Shown: piece by piece, positions 6,969 to 19,995 of the stretch | Layout: every line of letters begins with the position of its first letter | Position numbering within the stretch: position 1 is the first letter of the stretch | Assembly: GCF_016632365.1 (NCBI RefSeq) | Contig: NZ_JAEPBH010000008.1 | Coordinates: forward strand, 34,057 to 98,056 | DNA from: Tenebrionibacter intestinalis | Lineage (GTDB): Bacteria; Pseudomonadota; Gammaproteobacteria; Enterobacterales; Enterobacteriaceae | Length of the DNA stretch: 64,000 nucleotides | Direction: 5' to 3' | Position numbers and translations under genes: made by a program | The notes under the pieces: generated by a model | What the model was told of the DNA's origin: nothing | Seen by the model: the letters and a program-made list of their open reading frames with translations, nothing else | The model's database searches: none

Positions 6969-7940
6969 TTACGGCAGAATAGACGGCTGATCCGCCCCTT
7001 CTTTTTCAACTTTCTGCTGCTGGATGTGTTCACGCTTCATCCCCAGCTTCAGCGCCAGCGCGGATGCCACGTAAATAGAAGAGATAGTACCAATCGACAC
7101 CCCAATGAGCATCGCCAGCGAGAAACCTTCCAGCATCGCGCCGCCGAAAATGTACAACATCAGCACCACCATCAGCGTGGTTCCGGATGTCATCAATGTG
7201 CGGCTTAGCGTCTGAGTCAGAGAGACGTTGAAGATTTCATAAGAAGTGCCGCGGCGAATTTTGCGGAAATTCTCACGAATACGATCCGACACCACAATAC
7301 TGTCGTTAAGCGAGTAACCTATTACCGACATCAGCGAAGCAATAATGGTCAAATCGACTTCGATATGGAACAGCGACAGCACCCCCAGCGTAATCACAAC
7401 ATCGTGCGCCAGCGCCAGAACAGCGCCAAGAGCAAGCCGCCACTCGAAGCGAAAACCGACATAAATGAGGATACAGATAAGCGCCACCAGTAACGCCATG
7501 CTGCCTGCCTGCGCCAGATCCGCGCCCACGCTCGGGCCAACAAACTCAATGCGCTTCACAGCCGCATGCTGGCCGGTCGCCTCGTTAATAATACTCAGTA
7601 CCTGGCTGCCCAGCGCCTGGCCGCCGGTTTCGCCTTGCGCTGGCGGCATACGCACCATCACATCGCGGCTGCTGCCGAAGTTTTGCAACTGCGGATCGGC
7701 AAACCCTGCTTTTTCAAGCGCGCCACGCATGACGTCCATTTCCGCCGGTTTCTCAAGGCTTATCTCAATGACGGTGCCGCCGGTAAAATCCAGCCCCCAG
7801 TTAAAGCCGCGTACGCCGATAATAATGACCGACGCCAGCAGCAGCAGACCGGAAAGGGTAAAGGCCACGTTGTCCCAGCGCATAAAGTCATACACTTTAC
7901 GGCCATGATTGAGTTGTTCAACGGTATATTCCTGTGCCAC
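6969..7940 (-). CDS. secF: Protein translocase subunit SecF
   Basis: Inner-membrane partner of SecD that uses the proton-motive force to pull preproteins through SecYEG. 323 residues, same length as E. coli. It begins [20 protein letters not shown]; the first membrane helix is followed by [17 protein letters not shown]. The periplasmic P4 region includes [14 protein letters not shown]. The C-terminal helices carry the RND-type [20 protein letters not shown]. The start is 10 bp after the secD stop and a strong terminator follows, so it closes the operon. Confidence 0.98.
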   Translation of the reverse strand: MAQEYTVEQLNHGRKVYDFMRWDNVAFTLSGLLLLASVIIIGVRGFNWGLDFTGGTVIEISLEKPAEMDVMRGALEKAGFADPQLQNFGSSRDVMVRMPPAQGETGGQALGSQVLSIINEATGQHAAVKRIEFVGPSVGADLAQAGSMALLVALICILIYVGFRFEWRLALGAVLALAHDVVITLGVLSLFHIEVDLTIIASLMSVIGYSLNDSIVVSDRIRENFRKIRRGTSYEIFNVSLTQTLSRTLMTSGTTLMVVLMLYIFGGAMLEGFSLAMLIGVSIGTISSIYVASALALKLGMKREHIQQQKVEKEGADQPSILP

Positions 7941-7950
7941 AACTCACTCC

Positions 7951-9798
7951 TTAAATAGACAGCTTGTTAACACGCTTGCCGCCGTACAACAGATTGACGA
8001 TGGCGCGTGTGCCGACGATAGCGGTAAACATTGACGTTGCCACACCGATAGCGGTAGTAATGGCAAATCCCTTAATAGAACCGGTCCCGACGGCATAAAG
8101 AATGATGGCGGTGATAAGCGTCGTCAGGTTGGCGTCAATGATGGAGCTGAACGCGCCCTTATACCCTTCGTGGATAGCCTGCTGCACCGAACGACCGTTC
8201 TTAAGCTCTTCCTTAATACGTTCGTTTATCAGCACGTTAGCATCCACCGCCACCGCAAGGGTGAGTACAATGCCGGCAATGCCCGGCATTGTTAGCGTAG
8301 CGCCAGGCAGCAGCGACATTACGCCGACAATCAGCACCAGGTTAGCAACCAGCGCCGTCGTCGCGATAACGCCAAATTTCTTATAGAAGAACACCATGAA
8401 GATAACAGAGGCAACAAGGCCCCACAGGCATGCTTCCAGTCCCTGTTTGATGTTCTGCATCCCAAGCGTCGGCCCAATGGTGCGCTCTTCAACAATCTGA
8501 ATAGGCGCAATCAGCGCGCCTGCACGCAGCAGCAGCGACAACTGGCGCGCCTCGTTGGCGTTTTCAATACCGGTAATGCGAAAGCTGTTGCCCAAACGCG
8601 ACTGGATATTCGCCACGTTGATGACTTCTTCCTGCTTTACGAGAACCGCACGGCCGTTAGCGTCTTTTTTGCCGCTGTCTTTATATTCGACAAACAGCGT
8701 CGCCATCGGCTTACCCACGTTGTCCTTCGTAAAGTTGGACATAATGTTGCCGCCCGCGCTGTCCAGAGAGATGTTCACCTGTGGCAGGTTGTACTCATCA
8801 GCGCTGGAAGTGGAATCGGTAATATGATCGCCGGTCAGGATGACGCGTTTGTACAGCACAACCGGGCGCCCCTCGCGCGTTTGCTTCACCTCTGAATCAC
8901 CCGGTACGCGGCCAGAAGCGGCAGCGGCGGCATCGACGTTGGTGTTCACCAGGCGGAATTCCAGCGTTGCGGTCGCACCCAGAATCTCTTTTGCACGCGC
9001 GGTATCCTGAATACCCGGCAGTTCAACCACAATACGGTCGGAACCCTGGCGCTGCACCAGCGGTTCAGCGACGCCGAGCTGGTTAACGCGGTTACGTAGG
9101 ATATTGATGTTCTGCTGAACAGCATACTCGCGCGATTCACGCAGGCGATCGTCAGACATCACGGCGCGCAGCGCATTACCGCCCTGGCGGCTCACCACCA
9201 GATCGCGATGGCGCGGCTGCAGCCAGTCAATTGCGGCGTCGCGGGTTGCCGCATCGCGAAAAGCCATATCCACACCGTAATTACTGGCTTTACGGACATT
9301 GCTCCAGGGGATGCCCTTTTCGCGCAGGTCGCTGCGCAGGCTATCCATAGTCTGCTCCTGAAGTTTGCTAAGCGCCGTCTCCATATCCACTTCCATCAGG
9401 AAGTGAACGCCGCCGCGCAGGTCAAGGCCCAGCTTCATCGGCTCAGCGGCGATGGCTCGCAGCCAGCCAGGCGTTGCGGGCGCAAGATTGAGCGCCACCA
9501 CGTATCCGTCGCCCAGCTTGCCAAGCAGCGCTTCACGCGCCCGTAGCTGAACGTCGGTAGAATCAAAGCGCGCGAGGATAGCCCCCGCTTCCAGCGCCAC
9601 AGATTTAGCGGGGATATTTTCTTGTTTTAAGGTGTTCTGTACCTGGATCAGCGTCTGCTCACTGGCGGCGACTCCGCGCACGCCAGTGACCTGAACAGCC
9701 GGATCCTCACCATACAGGTTGGGAAGCGCATACAGCAGACCGACGATAAGCACGACGATAAGCATCAAATACTTCCACAAAGGATAACGGTTTAACAC
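7951..9798 (-). CDS. secD: Protein translocase subunit SecD
   Basis: 615 residues, as in E. coli. SecD supplies the large periplasmic P1 domain that grips translocating proteins. Visible: N-terminal helix [37 protein letters not shown] after P1 begins; the SecD signature near [20 protein letters not shown] and INERIKEEL. Five further membrane helices lie in the C-terminal third. It sits 27 bp after yajC and 10 bp before secF. The start at 9798 agrees with the family. Confidence 0.98.
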   Translation of the reverse strand: MLNRYPLWKYLMLIVVLIVGLLYALPNLYGEDPAVQVTGVRGVAASEQTLIQVQNTLKQENIPAKSVALEAGAILARFDSTDVQLRAREALLGKLGDGYVVALNLAPATPGWLRAIAAEPMKLGLDLRGGVHFLMEVDMETALSKLQEQTMDSLRSDLREKGIPWSNVRKASNYGVDMAFRDAATRDAAIDWLQPRHRDLVVSRQGGNALRAVMSDDRLRESREYAVQQNINILRNRVNQLGVAEPLVQRQGSDRIVVELPGIQDTARAKEILGATATLEFRLVNTNVDAAAAASGRVPGDSEVKQTREGRPVVLYKRVILTGDHITDSTSSADEYNLPQVNISLDSAGGNIMSNFTKDNVGKPMATLFVEYKDSGKKDANGRAVLVKQEEVINVANIQSRLGNSFRITGIENANEARQLSLLLRAGALIAPIQIVEERTIGPTLGMQNIKQGLEACLWGLVASVIFMVFFYKKFGVIATTALVANLVLIVGVMSLLPGATLTMPGIAGIVLTLAVAVDANVLINERIKEELKNGRSVQQAIHEGYKGAFSSIIDANLTTLITAIILYAVGTGSIKGFAITTAIGVATSMFTAIVGTRAIVNLLYGGKRVNKLSI

Positions 9799-9825
9799 GG
9801 CAATTCCCTTAGGGAAAACGAAAGA

Positions 9826-10158
9826 TTACAGCGCCTTCATAGTGCCTTTCGGCAGGACCGCTGCGACGAAATCACGCTTGATAACCACTTCAGTGGTATC
9901 GTTAAGAGCGATAGCGATATAGCCGCTTTCCGCCACCCTGGTGACACGTCCTACCAGGCCGCCGTTAGTCAGCACTTCGTCACCTTTGGCAATGGAGTCC
10001 ATGAGCTTTTTATGCTCTTTGGTGCGTTTTTGCTGCGGGCGCAGAATCATAAAATAGAAAATCAGGCCAAAAACAACCAGCATCAGAATCAGCGATAACG
10101 GACTCCCCTGAGCCGGTGCGCCGGTAGCCGCGGCCGCATCAGAAATAAAAAAGCTCAT
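9826..10158 (-). CDS. yajC: Sec translocon accessory subunit YajC
   Basis: 110-residue single-span inner-membrane protein that associates with SecDF. From ATG at 10158 it reads MSFFISDAAAATGAPAQG, a membrane helix (LILMLVVFGLIFYFMILRPQ), then the cytosolic domain with DSIAKGDEVLTNGGLVGRV and the usual end LPKGTMKAL. ATG at 10164 would add two residues; 10158 matches E. coli. Gap of 21 bp from tgt, so tgt-yajC-secD-secF probably form one transcript. Confidence 0.96.
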   Translation of the reverse strand: MSFFISDAAAATGAPAQGSPLSLILMLVVFGLIFYFMILRPQQKRTKEHKKLMDSIAKGDEVLTNGGLVGRVTRVAESGYIAIALNDTTEVVIKRDFVAAVLPKGTMKAL

Positions 10159-10179
10159 TAACATTCCCTCATTTTTAGA

Positions 10180-11373
<1,194 letters not shown>

Positions 11374-11440
11374 CTAAATATCGTTGCCAGCGCCCCCGTT
11401 TATACAGGCAGGTTCGCTTACGCTATCACGCTGAAAAAGT

Positions 11441-12511
11441 TTACGTGCCGGGGCGTTCGTCAATGGCCTGCGGATTGTACGTGATAAACATCGCATCCCC
11501 ATAGCTGAAAAAACGATACTCCGCCTTCACCGCTTCTTTATAGGCGCGCAGGGTATGGCGATAACCGGCAAACGCCGAAACCAGCATAATCAGCGTGGAC
11601 TCAGGCAGGTGGAAGTTCGTCACCAGCGCATCAATAACCCGGTATTGGTAGCCCGGGTAGATAAAAATCTGCGTATCGCCAAAAAACGGTTCGATAACAT
11701 CGTGTTTTGCCGCCTGCGCGGCGCTTTCCAGCGAGCGCACCGAAGTGGTGCCGACAGCCACCACCCGGTTGCCGCGCGCGCGACACGCCAGCACCGCGTC
11801 AACGACCTCCTGCGGCACTTCAGCATATTCCGAATGCATAATATGGTCTTCGATGCTGTCAACGCGCACCGGCTGGAAGGTGCCTGCGCCAACGTGCAGC
11901 GTCACAAACGCCATCTCAACGCCTTTTTTACGCAGCGCATCAAGCAGGGGGTCGTCAAAATGCAGCCCGGCCGTGGGCGCGGCCACCGCGCCCGGCTTGC
12001 GGCTGTAGACGGTCTGGTACAGTTCCCGATCCGCTTCTTCGTCCGGGCGATCGATATAGGGCGGCAGCGGCATATGGCCAATGCCGTTTAAAATATCCAG
12101 TACCGGGCGTTCATCATTAAATTCAACTTCAAATAACGCCCCGTGACGGGCCATCATGGTAGCCTGTACGCTTTCATCATCGCCAAGCAGCAGTTCAGCG
12201 CCGGGTTTCGGCGCTTTCGAGGCGCGGATATGGGCCAGCACGCGTCTGTCATCAAGCATGCGCTCGACCAGCACCTCAATTTTACCGCCGCTGGCCTTGC
12301 GTCCAAACAGACGCGCCGGGATCACTTGCGTATTATTAAAGACCAGCAGGTCGCCCGGGTTGAGCTTATCGAGCAAATCGGTGAAAGTGCCATGCGTCAG
12401 TCGTCCCGAAGGGCCATCCAGCGACAGCAGGCGGCAGGCGCTGCGCTGCGGCTGCGGGTAGTGGGCGATTAAAGTTTCGGGAAGCTCAAAAGTGAAATCG
12501 GCGACGCGCAT
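11441..12511 (-). CDS. queA: S-adenosylmethionine:tRNA ribosyltransferase-isomerase
   Basis: Adds the ribosyl part of SAM to preQ1 in tRNA, giving epoxyqueuosine. 356 residues starting [20 protein letters not shown], the family start. Conserved blocks: [76 protein letters not shown] and [18 protein letters not shown]. It precedes tgt in the same direction and diverges from acpH across about 100 bp. Confidence 0.98.
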   Translation of the reverse strand: MRVADFTFELPETLIAHYPQPQRSACRLLSLDGPSGRLTHGTFTDLLDKLNPGDLLVFNNTQVIPARLFGRKASGGKIEVLVERMLDDRRVLAHIRASKAPKPGAELLLGDDESVQATMMARHGALFEVEFNDERPVLDILNGIGHMPLPPYIDRPDEEADRELYQTVYSRKPGAVAAPTAGLHFDDPLLDALRKKGVEMAFVTLHVGAGTFQPVRVDSIEDHIMHSEYAEVPQEVVDAVLACRARGNRVVAVGTTSVRSLESAAQAAKHDVIEPFFGDTQIFIYPGYQYRVIDALVTNFHLPESTLIMLVSAFAGYRHTLRAYKEAVKAEYRFFSYGDAMFITYNPQAIDERPGT

Positions 12512-12609
12512 GACGGGGTCTCTGACTTAAAAACAGGCGGCTAGTCTAGTGCCGGCGCGCACCCACTGCAACCCGTAAGCCGTTCCGCCACGCTGATAAA
12601 AGGTAACAA

Positions 12610-13191
12610 ATGAATTTTCTGGCACACCTGCACCTTGCCGATCTGGCCGATAGCTCGCTTGTGGGCAACCTGATGGCCGATTTTATACGCGGTAATCCCA
12701 CCGACGCCTGGCCTGCCGACGTGACGGCGGGCATTTTCATGCATCGCCGCATAGATGCCATGACGGATAGCCTGGCGCAGGTACGCGCCGCACGCGCCGG
12801 ATTTCGCCCGCAAACGCGCCGGGTCTCCCCCATTGCGCTGGACGTGATGTGGGATCATTTTCTGTCGCGCCACTGGGCAAACTTTTCCCCCAACGAGCCG
12901 CTTACGCGCTTCGTCGCCCGCGCCGAAGCGGCAATCGCGCCTGTTTTACCCGGCGCGCCGGCGGACTTTATCGATCTTAACCGCTATCTGTGGTCGGAGC
13001 GCTGGCTTATACGCTACGCGGATATGACATTTATCGCCAGCGTACTAAACGGCATGGCCAACCGCCGCCCGAAACTGGCGGCGCTGCGCGACGCATGGCT
13101 CGATCTGGACGAGAATTATGACGCGCTGGAAACGCTTTTTTGCGAATTCTATCCGCAGATGATGGCGCTGGCGCGGCGCAAGCGCCTGTAG
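12610..13191 (+). CDS. acpH: Acyl carrier protein phosphodiesterase
   Basis: Hydrolyses the 4'-phosphopantetheine arm from holo-ACP. 193 residues, exactly E. coli length, beginning [22 protein letters not shown]-like His/Asp residues lie in [21 protein letters not shown] and [21 protein letters not shown] lies just before the ATG. It is divergent from queA, as in E. coli. The next E. coli gene, malZ, is missing here. Confidence 0.96.
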   Translation: MNFLAHLHLADLADSSLVGNLMADFIRGNPTDAWPADVTAGIFMHRRIDAMTDSLAQVRAARAGFRPQTRRVSPIALDVMWDHFLSRHWANFSPNEPLTRFVARAEAAIAPVLPGAPADFIDLNRYLWSERWLIRYADMTFIASVLNGMANRRPKLAALRDAWLDLDENYDALETLFCEFYPQMMALARRKRL

Positions 13192-13271
13192 CAAGCCCGC
13201 GGCTTCACGCCGCCAGCGGTATCAGGTTCGGACACAAAAAAGGGCTTCGGCGCGCCGAAACCCAGTTTGCC

Positions 13272-13315
13272 GGCAAAGAGGACAAACGCCTGCGCTTGCC
13301 CTCTTTGCCTTTATT
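13272..13315. terminator. Terminator between acpH and proY (convergent)
   Basis: GGCAAAGAGG (13272-13281) pairs perfectly with CCTCTTTGCC (13300-13309); a T-rich tail follows (TTTATTTC). It lies between two convergent genes. Confidence 0.7.
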
Positions 13316-13447
13316 TCATTTTATAGCCGTTTTTCAGGACGCGCGCCTGTCGGCGTTTAGCAACGCCCGCAGCCTCCCGGCGCGCTAATCCTCACTTATC
13401 AATACCGTTTTTCGCGCAGATCAAAAGCTCCGCTTTATACGAAAGCG

Positions 13448-14812
13448 TTATTTACCCGCTTTCGCCTCATACCGGCGCTTAAAGACCCACCCTATCAGCA
13501 GCAGCACAATCCATGCGATGCCAACGTATAGCGAAATACGCGTCTGGGGATGATGGCCAATCAGCACGATAATAAACGCAAGGAAGATAAGCCCTACCGT
13601 GGTGGTCGCCACGCCGCCGGGCACTTTAAACTTCAGCGCTTTAACGTCATCTTTCGACAGGCGACGGCGAAAAGCTATCTGTGACAGCAGTATCATTATC
13701 CACACCCACACGGTGGCAAAGGTCGCCAGCGACGCGATCACCAAAAATACGCTTTCCGGCATAACGTAGTTCAGGTAGACGGCAACCAGCAGCGCCACAG
13801 ACATCACCACCACCGTAACCCAGGGAATGCCCTGGCGCGAAACTTTAGCAAATATTTTCGGCGCGGCCCCCTGTTCAGCCATGCCGTGCATCATACGACC
13901 CACGCCAAACACATCGCTGTTAATGGCCGACAGCGATGCGGTCAACACCACAAAGTTAAGGATGCTGGCGGCAAACGTAATGCCCAGATGCTGGAAGGTC
14001 AGTACAAACGGGCTGCCGTTCGTTCCAACCTGGTTCCACGGGTAAATCGACATAATGACAAACAGCGTCCCCACGTAAAAAACCAGAATACGCAGCGGCA
14101 CCGAATTAATAGCGCGTGGAATGGATTTTTGCGGATCTTTAGCCTCACCGGCGGTAATGCCGATAATTTCAATGCCGCCATAAGCAAACATGACCATTTG
14201 TAGCGCCATCACTGTGCCGAGCCAGCCGTTGGCAAAGAACCCGCCGTTGCTCCACAAATTGTGAATGCCGGTAGGCTGGCCGCCATTGCCGATTCCCCAG
14301 ATAATGATGCCAAAACCGGCGACAATCATGATGATGATGGTGGCGACTTTAAAGAATGAGAACCAGAACTCCAGCTCGCCGAACACCTTCACGCTCATCA
14401 GGTTAATGGCGCAAATCAGCAGCACCACGCTCAGCACCCATATCCAGTGCGGCACGTCAGGAAACCAGACGCTCATATAAATGCCGAACGCGGTAACGTC
14501 CGCGATAGCGACAATCAGAATTTCAAAACAGTAAGTCCAGCCTGTGATATAACCTGCCAGCGGGCCGAGGTTTTCCTGCGCATAACGTGAAAAGGAGCTG
14601 GCGGAGGGGTTGTGGACCGACATCTCGCCCAGCGCGCGCATAATAATATATGCCGCGATCCCCCCCACAATGTAGGCCAGCAGCACGCTCGGCCCTGCCA
14701 TTTTGATAGCATCCGCAGAGCCATAAAACAGCCCCGTGCCAATTGCCGATCCCAGCGCCATAAAACGAATATGTCGCGTGCTCAGGCCACGTTTGAGCCT
14801 ATTTTTTTCCAT
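13448..14812 (-). CDS. proY: Proline-type amino acid permease ProY
   Basis: Amino-acid/polyamine/organocation permease with about 12 membrane helices; in Salmonella a cryptic proline transporter. From ATG at 14812 it is 454 residues: [20 protein letters not shown], then the family motif [40 protein letters not shown] and [23 protein letters not shown] at 14821 would add three residues; GGATGG sits better for 14812. It is followed (on its strand) by a shared terminator with acpH. Confidence 0.94.
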   Translation of the reverse strand: MEKNRLKRGLSTRHIRFMALGSAIGTGLFYGSADAIKMAGPSVLLAYIVGGIAAYIIMRALGEMSVHNPSASSFSRYAQENLGPLAGYITGWTYCFEILIVAIADVTAFGIYMSVWFPDVPHWIWVLSVVLLICAINLMSVKVFGELEFWFSFFKVATIIIMIVAGFGIIIWGIGNGGQPTGIHNLWSNGGFFANGWLGTVMALQMVMFAYGGIEIIGITAGEAKDPQKSIPRAINSVPLRILVFYVGTLFVIMSIYPWNQVGTNGSPFVLTFQHLGITFAASILNFVVLTASLSAINSDVFGVGRMMHGMAEQGAAPKIFAKVSRQGIPWVTVVVMSVALLVAVYLNYVMPESVFLVIASLATFATVWVWIMILLSQIAFRRRLSKDDVKALKFKVPGGVATTTVGLIFLAFIIVLIGHHPQTRISLYVGIAWIVLLLIGWVFKRRYEAKAGK

Positions 14813-14874
14813 TGAAGCCATCCATTAAAATAAAAAACCACGGGAGACCCCGTGGTTAACAGTAATGCAAACGC

Positions 14875-16188
14875 TTAATGCGTTGCGGTCGAACGCCCCG
14901 CAATACGATCCCAGAGGCCACATAACACCAGCGCGGCAAGCGACGGAATAAGCCAGGCCAGCCCCTGCGAAGACAGCGGCAGGCCAGACAGCCACCCTGG
15001 CAAAAAAGCGCCCAGTTCGGCCGCCTTCAGACCGTCAACCAGACCCAGCAGCAGGCTGACCAGCATTGCCGGTGCGATAACACGGGTTGAGTTATGCCAC
15101 AACGGACGGGTGAAACTCAATACTACCAGTACAATACACGGCGGATAAATAGCCGTTAGCACCGGAATGGAGATATGAATCAAGTGGCTCAGCCCAAGGT
15201 TCGATACCACCATCGAAAACAGACCGAGAATAAATACAAGCGTACGGTAGGAGAGCGGCAGATACTGCTCAAAAAACTCCGCGCAGGCGCAGGTCAGCCC
15301 CACCGCCGTCACCATACAGGCCAGGAAGATGAGCGCAGCAAGCAGGAAGCTGCCGAAACCGCCGAACGTATGCTGAACATAGGCATGCAGGATCGCCGCG
15401 CCGTTAGCAGATTGATCCACAAGCGTAGCGCTGTCGGATCCCAGGTGGAATAACGCCAGATAGAGCAACGTCAGGCCAATCCCGGCGATAATGCCCGCCC
15501 ATATGGTATAGCGAGTCAGCAGGCGCGCTTCCTTTACGCCGCGCGAGCGCGCCGCGTTGACAATAACAATGCCGAAGACCATCGCGCCCAGCGTGTCCAT
15601 TGTCAGATAGCCATTAACAAAACCGTTAGAGAACGGGGCAGCCTGATAGGCCTCAGTGGCAGAGCTGATACCGCCCGCCGGCCAGACAATGGCCGCAACG
15701 CTGAGGATAACCAGCGCGATAATTTTCAGCGGCGCCAGGAAATGGCCCACGGTATCGAGCAGCTTACCCGGATACAGAGAAACCAGAATAACCAGCGCAA
15801 AATAGACCAGGCTGTAAATCAGCAGCGCCGTCGCGCCGTCGCCGGTCAGCGGGGCGATACCCACTTCAAACGAAACGGTGGCGGTTCGCGGCGTAGCAAA
15901 CAGCGGACCAACGGCCAGATAGCACACGGTTGCCAGCAGCACGCCTGCGCGGCGGCCGATGGGCGAGCTGAGGCTGTCAACCCCGCCGCCTACGCGCGCC
16001 AGCGCGACCACGGTCAGCACCGGCAGCCCCACGGCGGTAATCAGAAAGCCAAACGCGGCCCACCACACGTTTTCGCCGGCCTGCAGGCCGACCATGGGAG
16101 GAAAGATAATGTTGCCTGCGCCGACAAACAGCGCAAAGGTCATAAAACCCAGAGCGACGATGTCACGCGATGTTAAACGATGGATCAT
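14875..16188 (-). CDS. brnQ: Branched-chain amino acid transporter BrnQ (LIV-II)
   Basis: Cation-coupled uptake of Leu, Ile and Val across the inner membrane. From ATG at 16188 it is 437 residues; E. coli BrnQ has 439. It starts [20 protein letters not shown] with [18 protein letters not shown], the LIVCS family signature. Further helices include [20 protein letters not shown] and [20 protein letters not shown]. The frame extends 39 codons upstream, but that part is not family-like. proY follows, as in E. coli. Confidence 0.96.
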   Translation of the reverse strand: MIHRLTSRDIVALGFMTFALFVGAGNIIFPPMVGLQAGENVWWAAFGFLITAVGLPVLTVVALARVGGGVDSLSSPIGRRAGVLLATVCYLAVGPLFATPRTATVSFEVGIAPLTGDGATALLIYSLVYFALVILVSLYPGKLLDTVGHFLAPLKIIALVILSVAAIVWPAGGISSATEAYQAAPFSNGFVNGYLTMDTLGAMVFGIVIVNAARSRGVKEARLLTRYTIWAGIIAGIGLTLLYLALFHLGSDSATLVDQSANGAAILHAYVQHTFGGFGSFLLAALIFLACMVTAVGLTCACAEFFEQYLPLSYRTLVFILGLFSMVVSNLGLSHLIHISIPVLTAIYPPCIVLVVLSFTRPLWHNSTRVIAPAMLVSLLLGLVDGLKAAELGAFLPGWLSGLPLSSQGLAWLIPSLAALVLCGLWDRIAGRSTATH

Positions 16189-16582
16189 AAATTTTGTACA
16201 GCCTGTGGATGTTGTAGTGTTGAAATAATTAATATTTTCGCCGCTGCAAAGACGGCAAAAAAACGTCAATATCAGAAATATCCAGCGAGAAAAACTTCTC
16301 ATCAAGCGCAGCGAAGAATTGTTTGTCGATTAACCGCGCAATTCTGGTGAGTCTGACAACAGCGGGCGCCAATTAAAACGCTTATAGCGTTTGAAGACAA
16401 CCAGGAAACGCCAAACCAGAGTTTTATACTAAATATAATACTATATATAGACGGGTATTTGCCGGCGTGCGTCAGAAGATGGCTCATCATGCGGTCGAAA
16501 AGGCGCGCGTTCAACGCCTTATCCTGAGATAAATGCGCTGAAAACGCGCGCTTAAGGCAAAGCAACCGTATCGTTCGACGAA
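16189..16582. other. Gap between brnQ and phoR, no gene seen
   Basis: About 390 bp upstream of brnQ and downstream of phoR. It is AT-rich near 16430-16450 (AAATATAATACTATATATAG), possibly part of the brnQ promoter. An 87-codon frame here has no recognisable features and is treated as chance. Confidence 0.4.
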
Positions 16583-17887
16583 TTAATGCGCGATGCGGTT
16601 TGAGGGAGCGACAATCCGGCGCAGCGGCAGCAGGAAGCTAAAACATGCTCCCTGCCCCGGCGCGCTTTCAATATCCAGCCGCGCATCATGATGGCTTAAG
16701 GCATGCTTAACAATGGCCAGCCCCAGCCCGCTGCCGCCATTGTGACGCGAACGCGATTTATCCACGCGGTAGAAGCGCTCGGTAAGGCGCGGAATATGCC
16801 TTGCGGCGATGCCTGGCCCGCAATCCCGCACGCTAAACAGCGCGCCGTGCGGCGTGCGCTGCCAGCTTACGGTGATCTCTGTTCCGGCGGGCGTATGATA
16901 GACGGCATTATAAATAAGGTTAGAGATGGCGCTGCGTAGCTGTTCTTCACTGCCGTATACCTTCAGCGAAGCATCCATATCGAGGTGTACGCGGTGCTGT
17001 GGGCCAAGCGTATGCGCTTCACATTCAAGCTGGCGTAGTATGAACGGCACATCCACCTCTTCGGTTAGCGACAACGCCGGCGCCGCCTCAATACGCGACA
17101 GCGTTAACAGTTGCTGAACCAGCCCCTCCATTCGCTGCGTCTGCTCGCGCATCGTCCCGAACGCTTTATCCCGCAGCGCAGCAGGCATCTCATTATCCTG
17201 CATAACTTCCAGGTATCCCTGAAGCACGGTTATCGGCGTGCGTAGCTCGTGGCTAACGTTAGCAAAAAAATTACGCCGCGCGCCTTCCAGTTGATGCATC
17301 TTTGTGACATCGCGCGCCACCATCAGACGCTGCCGGTCGCTATAAGGCATTACGCGAAACTCAATATGGCGGCCATTGTTGAGCACCAGGTGTAGCGGAC
17401 GCCCGAAATCACGCGCTTTCAGATAGCGGCTGAATTCCGGGTAGCGCAGCAAATTCTGGATATTCTGCCCGTTATCGTCCGGCCAGCGCAGATTGAGCAA
17501 CTGCTGCGCCAGGCCGTTACACCAGAACATAGCGCCCTCTTCAGTGGTGAGGATAACCGCATCCGGCAGCGACTCCGCGCCGCTGCGAAAGCGTTTGATA
17601 AGGCTTCCCAGCTCACGTCGGCGCTTTTTATTACGCATCTGCATCTGGTGCAGGCCGTATAACAGCGGCGCCCAGCTACCGCGCCCCGGCGGCGGCGTCA
17701 TACTGCGATCCACCCACAACCACCACGATAAGCGCAGCAGATTATGAAAGTGCCAGATAAGTAAACCGGCGACCGCCGCCAGCAAAAACCACGGCAAATG
17801 CCCCAAAAATACGCTCAGCAATAATGCAGGCAAACAGCATAACGCCAGTTCCAGCGCCAGCCTTTTCCATGACAGCCGTTCCAGCAC
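16583..17887 (-). CDS. phoR: Phosphate regulon sensor kinase PhoR
   Basis: Inner-membrane histidine kinase that phosphorylates PhoB when phosphate is scarce. From GTG at 17887 (as in E. coli; GTG at 17893 also possible) it is 434 residues. Two N-terminal membrane helices ([20 protein letters not shown] and the next) come first, then a charged region and PAS domain ([20 protein letters not shown]). The H-box is [20 protein letters not shown], the N-box [14 protein letters not shown], and the G-boxes DCGPGIA and [14 protein letters not shown]. It starts about 15 bp after phoB, in one operon. Confidence 0.97.
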   Translation of the reverse strand: MLERLSWKRLALELALCCLPALLLSVFLGHLPWFLLAAVAGLLIWHFHNLLRLSWWLWVDRSMTPPPGRGSWAPLLYGLHQMQMRNKKRRRELGSLIKRFRSGAESLPDAVILTTEEGAMFWCNGLAQQLLNLRWPDDNGQNIQNLLRYPEFSRYLKARDFGRPLHLVLNNGRHIEFRVMPYSDRQRLMVARDVTKMHQLEGARRNFFANVSHELRTPITVLQGYLEVMQDNEMPAALRDKAFGTMREQTQRMEGLVQQLLTLSRIEAAPALSLTEEVDVPFILRQLECEAHTLGPQHRVHLDMDASLKVYGSEEQLRSAISNLIYNAVYHTPAGTEITVSWQRTPHGALFSVRDCGPGIAARHIPRLTERFYRVDKSRSRHNGGSGLGLAIVKHALSHHDARLDIESAPGQGACFSFLLPLRRIVAPSNRIAH

Positions 17888-17902
17888 GGTCACGCTCCAG
17901 TA

Positions 17903-18592
17903 TTAATAGCGGGTGGAGAAACGGTAACCCGCGCCGCGCACCGTCTGCACCATACGATCATGGCCGCTGCGCTCCAGCGCCTTGCGCAGGCGGCGGATAT
18001 GCACATCCACGGTGCGATCTTCAACATAAACATTCGTGCCCCATACGTGGTTGAGCAACTGCTCGCGGCTGTAAACGCGCTCCGGATGAGTCATGAAAAA
18101 ATACAGCAGCTTAAATTCCGTTGGCCCCATATCGAGCGCGGCATCGTCGGTCGTCACGCGGTGCGAGACAGGATCCAGGCTTAACCCCTGCATTACAATG
18201 GCCTCTTCCTGCGCCCCGGGCGAAATACGCCGCATGACGGCCCGGATGCGCGCTACCAGCTCTTTTGGCGAAAACGGTTTGAGGATGTAGTCGTCGGCGC
18301 CGGTTTCAAGCCCACGCACGCGGTCTTCTTCTTCGCCACGCGCCGTTAGCATCACCACGGGAATGCCGCTGGTAAAATGGTCTCGTTTGAGGCGCTTAAG
18401 TAGCTGCAGCCCGGAACCGCCTGGCAGCATCCAGTCCAGTAAAATCAGATCGGGCCAGGGTTCGCTCAGTTTACTTAGCGCAGTATCATAATCCTGCGCC
18501 TCAACCGGCTGAAAGCCGTTCTGTTCAAGCACAAAACACACCATCTCGCGGATGGGCGCTTCGTCTTCCACTACCAGAATACGTCTTGCCAT
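17903..18592 (-). CDS. phoB: Phosphate regulon response regulator PhoB
   Basis: OmpR/PhoB-type activator of the Pho regulon. 229 residues. The receiver domain has the acidic pair in [14 protein letters not shown], phospho-acceptor Asp in [13 protein letters not shown], Thr in [14 protein letters not shown] and Lys in [13 protein letters not shown]. The C-terminal winged helix has [20 protein letters not shown] and [14 protein letters not shown] Pho box lies about 55-75 bp upstream, consistent with autoregulation. phoR follows. Confidence 0.98.
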   Translation of the reverse strand: MARRILVVEDEAPIREMVCFVLEQNGFQPVEAQDYDTALSKLSEPWPDLILLDWMLPGGSGLQLLKRLKRDHFTSGIPVVMLTARGEEEDRVRGLETGADDYILKPFSPKELVARIRAVMRRISPGAQEEAIVMQGLSLDPVSHRVTTDDAALDMGPTEFKLLYFFMTHPERVYSREQLLNHVWGTNVYVEDRTVDVHIRRLRKALERSGHDRMVQTVRGAGYRFSTRY

Positions 18593-18645
18593 AGATTACT
18601 CTGTTTTACCTGTCGTTTGTTGCAACGCGCGGCCATTATGCGTCA

Positions 18646-18668
18646 GATTTATGACGATTTTATGAAAA
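18646..18668 (-). promoter_or_regulatory. Pho box upstream of phoB
   Basis: The minus strand reads TTTTCATAAAATCGTCATAA then ATC, two TCAT-type half-sites spaced like the E. coli phoB Pho box (CTGTCATA repeats). It sits in the phoB/sbcD divergent region. Confidence 0.8.
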
Positions 18669-18792
18669 CATGACTTTTTCATGACGCGTTAACGCCACGG
18701 GGCGGGCAAAACGCGGCGGTGACCCACGCGGCTTAGCTTGTTTATAATGGGCATCACGCGTTTTAGCCACTTTGCTACCGGAACCGGTATTT

Positions 18793-19995
18793 ATGCGCAT
18801 CCTCCATACCTCAGACTGGCACCTTGGCCAGAACTTCTATACGAAAAGCCGCGCTAAAGAACATCAGGCGTTTCTTGACTGGCTGCTGGCGCAGGCGCAG
18901 CAGCACGCGGCCGACGCGATTATTGTCGCGGGCGATATTTTCGATACCGGTTCCCCGCCCAGCTACGCCCGCGAGCTGTATAACCGCTTTGTGGTGCGCC
19001 TGCAGGCCAGCCGCTGCCGCCTGTACATTCTGGCGGGAAACCACGACTCGGTAGCCATGCTCAACGAATCCCGGGAGCTGCTGGCCTGTCTGCAAACCCA
19101 GGTTATCGCCACACCGACTACGCAACCGCTGCTAATGACGACGCACAGCGGCGAACCGGGCGCCATATTATGCCCCATCCCCTTTCTGCGTCCGCGCGAC
19201 ATACTGCGCAGCCAGGCCGGACAATCCGGGCGGGAGAAGCAGCAATCGCTACTGGAAGCCATCGCCGAACACTACCGCGCCTGCCATACGGCGGCGCTGG
19301 CGCTACGCGGCGACAGGCCGCTGCCCGTTATCGCGACCGGCCATCTTACCGCCGTGGGCGCAAGCGCCAGCGACTCGGTGCGCGACATTTATATCGGCAC
19401 GCTGGATGCTTTTCCTGCCCAGGCGTTTCCGCCCGCCGATTATATCGCGCTCGGCCATATTCACCGCGCGCAGCGCGTAGGGGGAATGGAGCATATTCGT
19501 TACAGCGGCGCGCCCATCCCCCTGAGCTTTGATGACACCAATACGCCGGGAAGCGTAAACCTGGTTACCTTCCGCCACGGCGCGCTGGAAAGCGTGACGC
19601 CGCTGGCCGTGCCGGTTACTCAACCACTGGCGGTGGTAAAAGGCACGCTCGACGAAATTGAACGCCGGCTTGAGACGTGGCGCAGCGCTCCCGCCTCGCC
19701 GATAACCTGGCTGAATATTGAAATTAACACCGATGAATACCTGCACGACATACAGCGCCGCATTCAACAACTGACGCAGACGCTGCCGGTAGAAGTGGTA
19801 CTGATGCGCCGCGCGCGCGAACTACGCCAGCGCGCCATCGACGGTCAGCTCAATGCCTCGCTGAGCGAACTGAGCGTGGCGGAAGTATTTGAACGCCGCC
19901 TTACGCTTGAAGCGCTGGACGCCGAACGCAAAAAGCGGCTACGCACGCTGTTCGCTCAAACGCTGGAAGCGCTAAACGAAGAGGAACAGGTATGA
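18793..19995 (+). CDS. sbcD: Nuclease SbcCD subunit D
   Basis: Mre11-type nuclease subunit that with SbcC opens DNA hairpins and trims protein-blocked ends. From ATG at 18793 it is 400 residues, E. coli length. Metallophosphoesterase motifs: [50 protein letters not shown] and [11 protein letters not shown]. The 7-codon upstream extension is not needed. Its TGA overlaps the sbcC ATG by 4 bp. Divergent from phoB. Confidence 0.98.
   Translation: MRILHTSDWHLGQNFYTKSRAKEHQAFLDWLLAQAQQHAADAIIVAGDIFDTGSPPSYARELYNRFVVRLQASRCRLYILAGNHDSVAMLNESRELLACLQTQVIATPTTQPLLMTTHSGEPGAILCPIPFLRPRDILRSQAGQSGREKQQSLLEAIAEHYRACHTAALALRGDRPLPVIATGHLTAVGASASDSVRDIYIGTLDAFPAQAFPPADYIALGHIHRAQRVGGMEHIRYSGAPIPLSFDDTNTPGSVNLVTFRHGALESVTPLAVPVTQPLAVVKGTLDEIERRLETWRSAPASPITWLNIEINTDEYLHDIQRRIQQLTQTLPVEVVLMRRARELRQRAIDGQLNASLSELSVAEVFERRLTLEALDAERKKRLRTLFAQTLEALNEEEQV

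Noticed and set aside
16302..16565. 87-codon frame between brnQ and phoR.
   Set aside because: No ribosome site, no domain features; likely chance.
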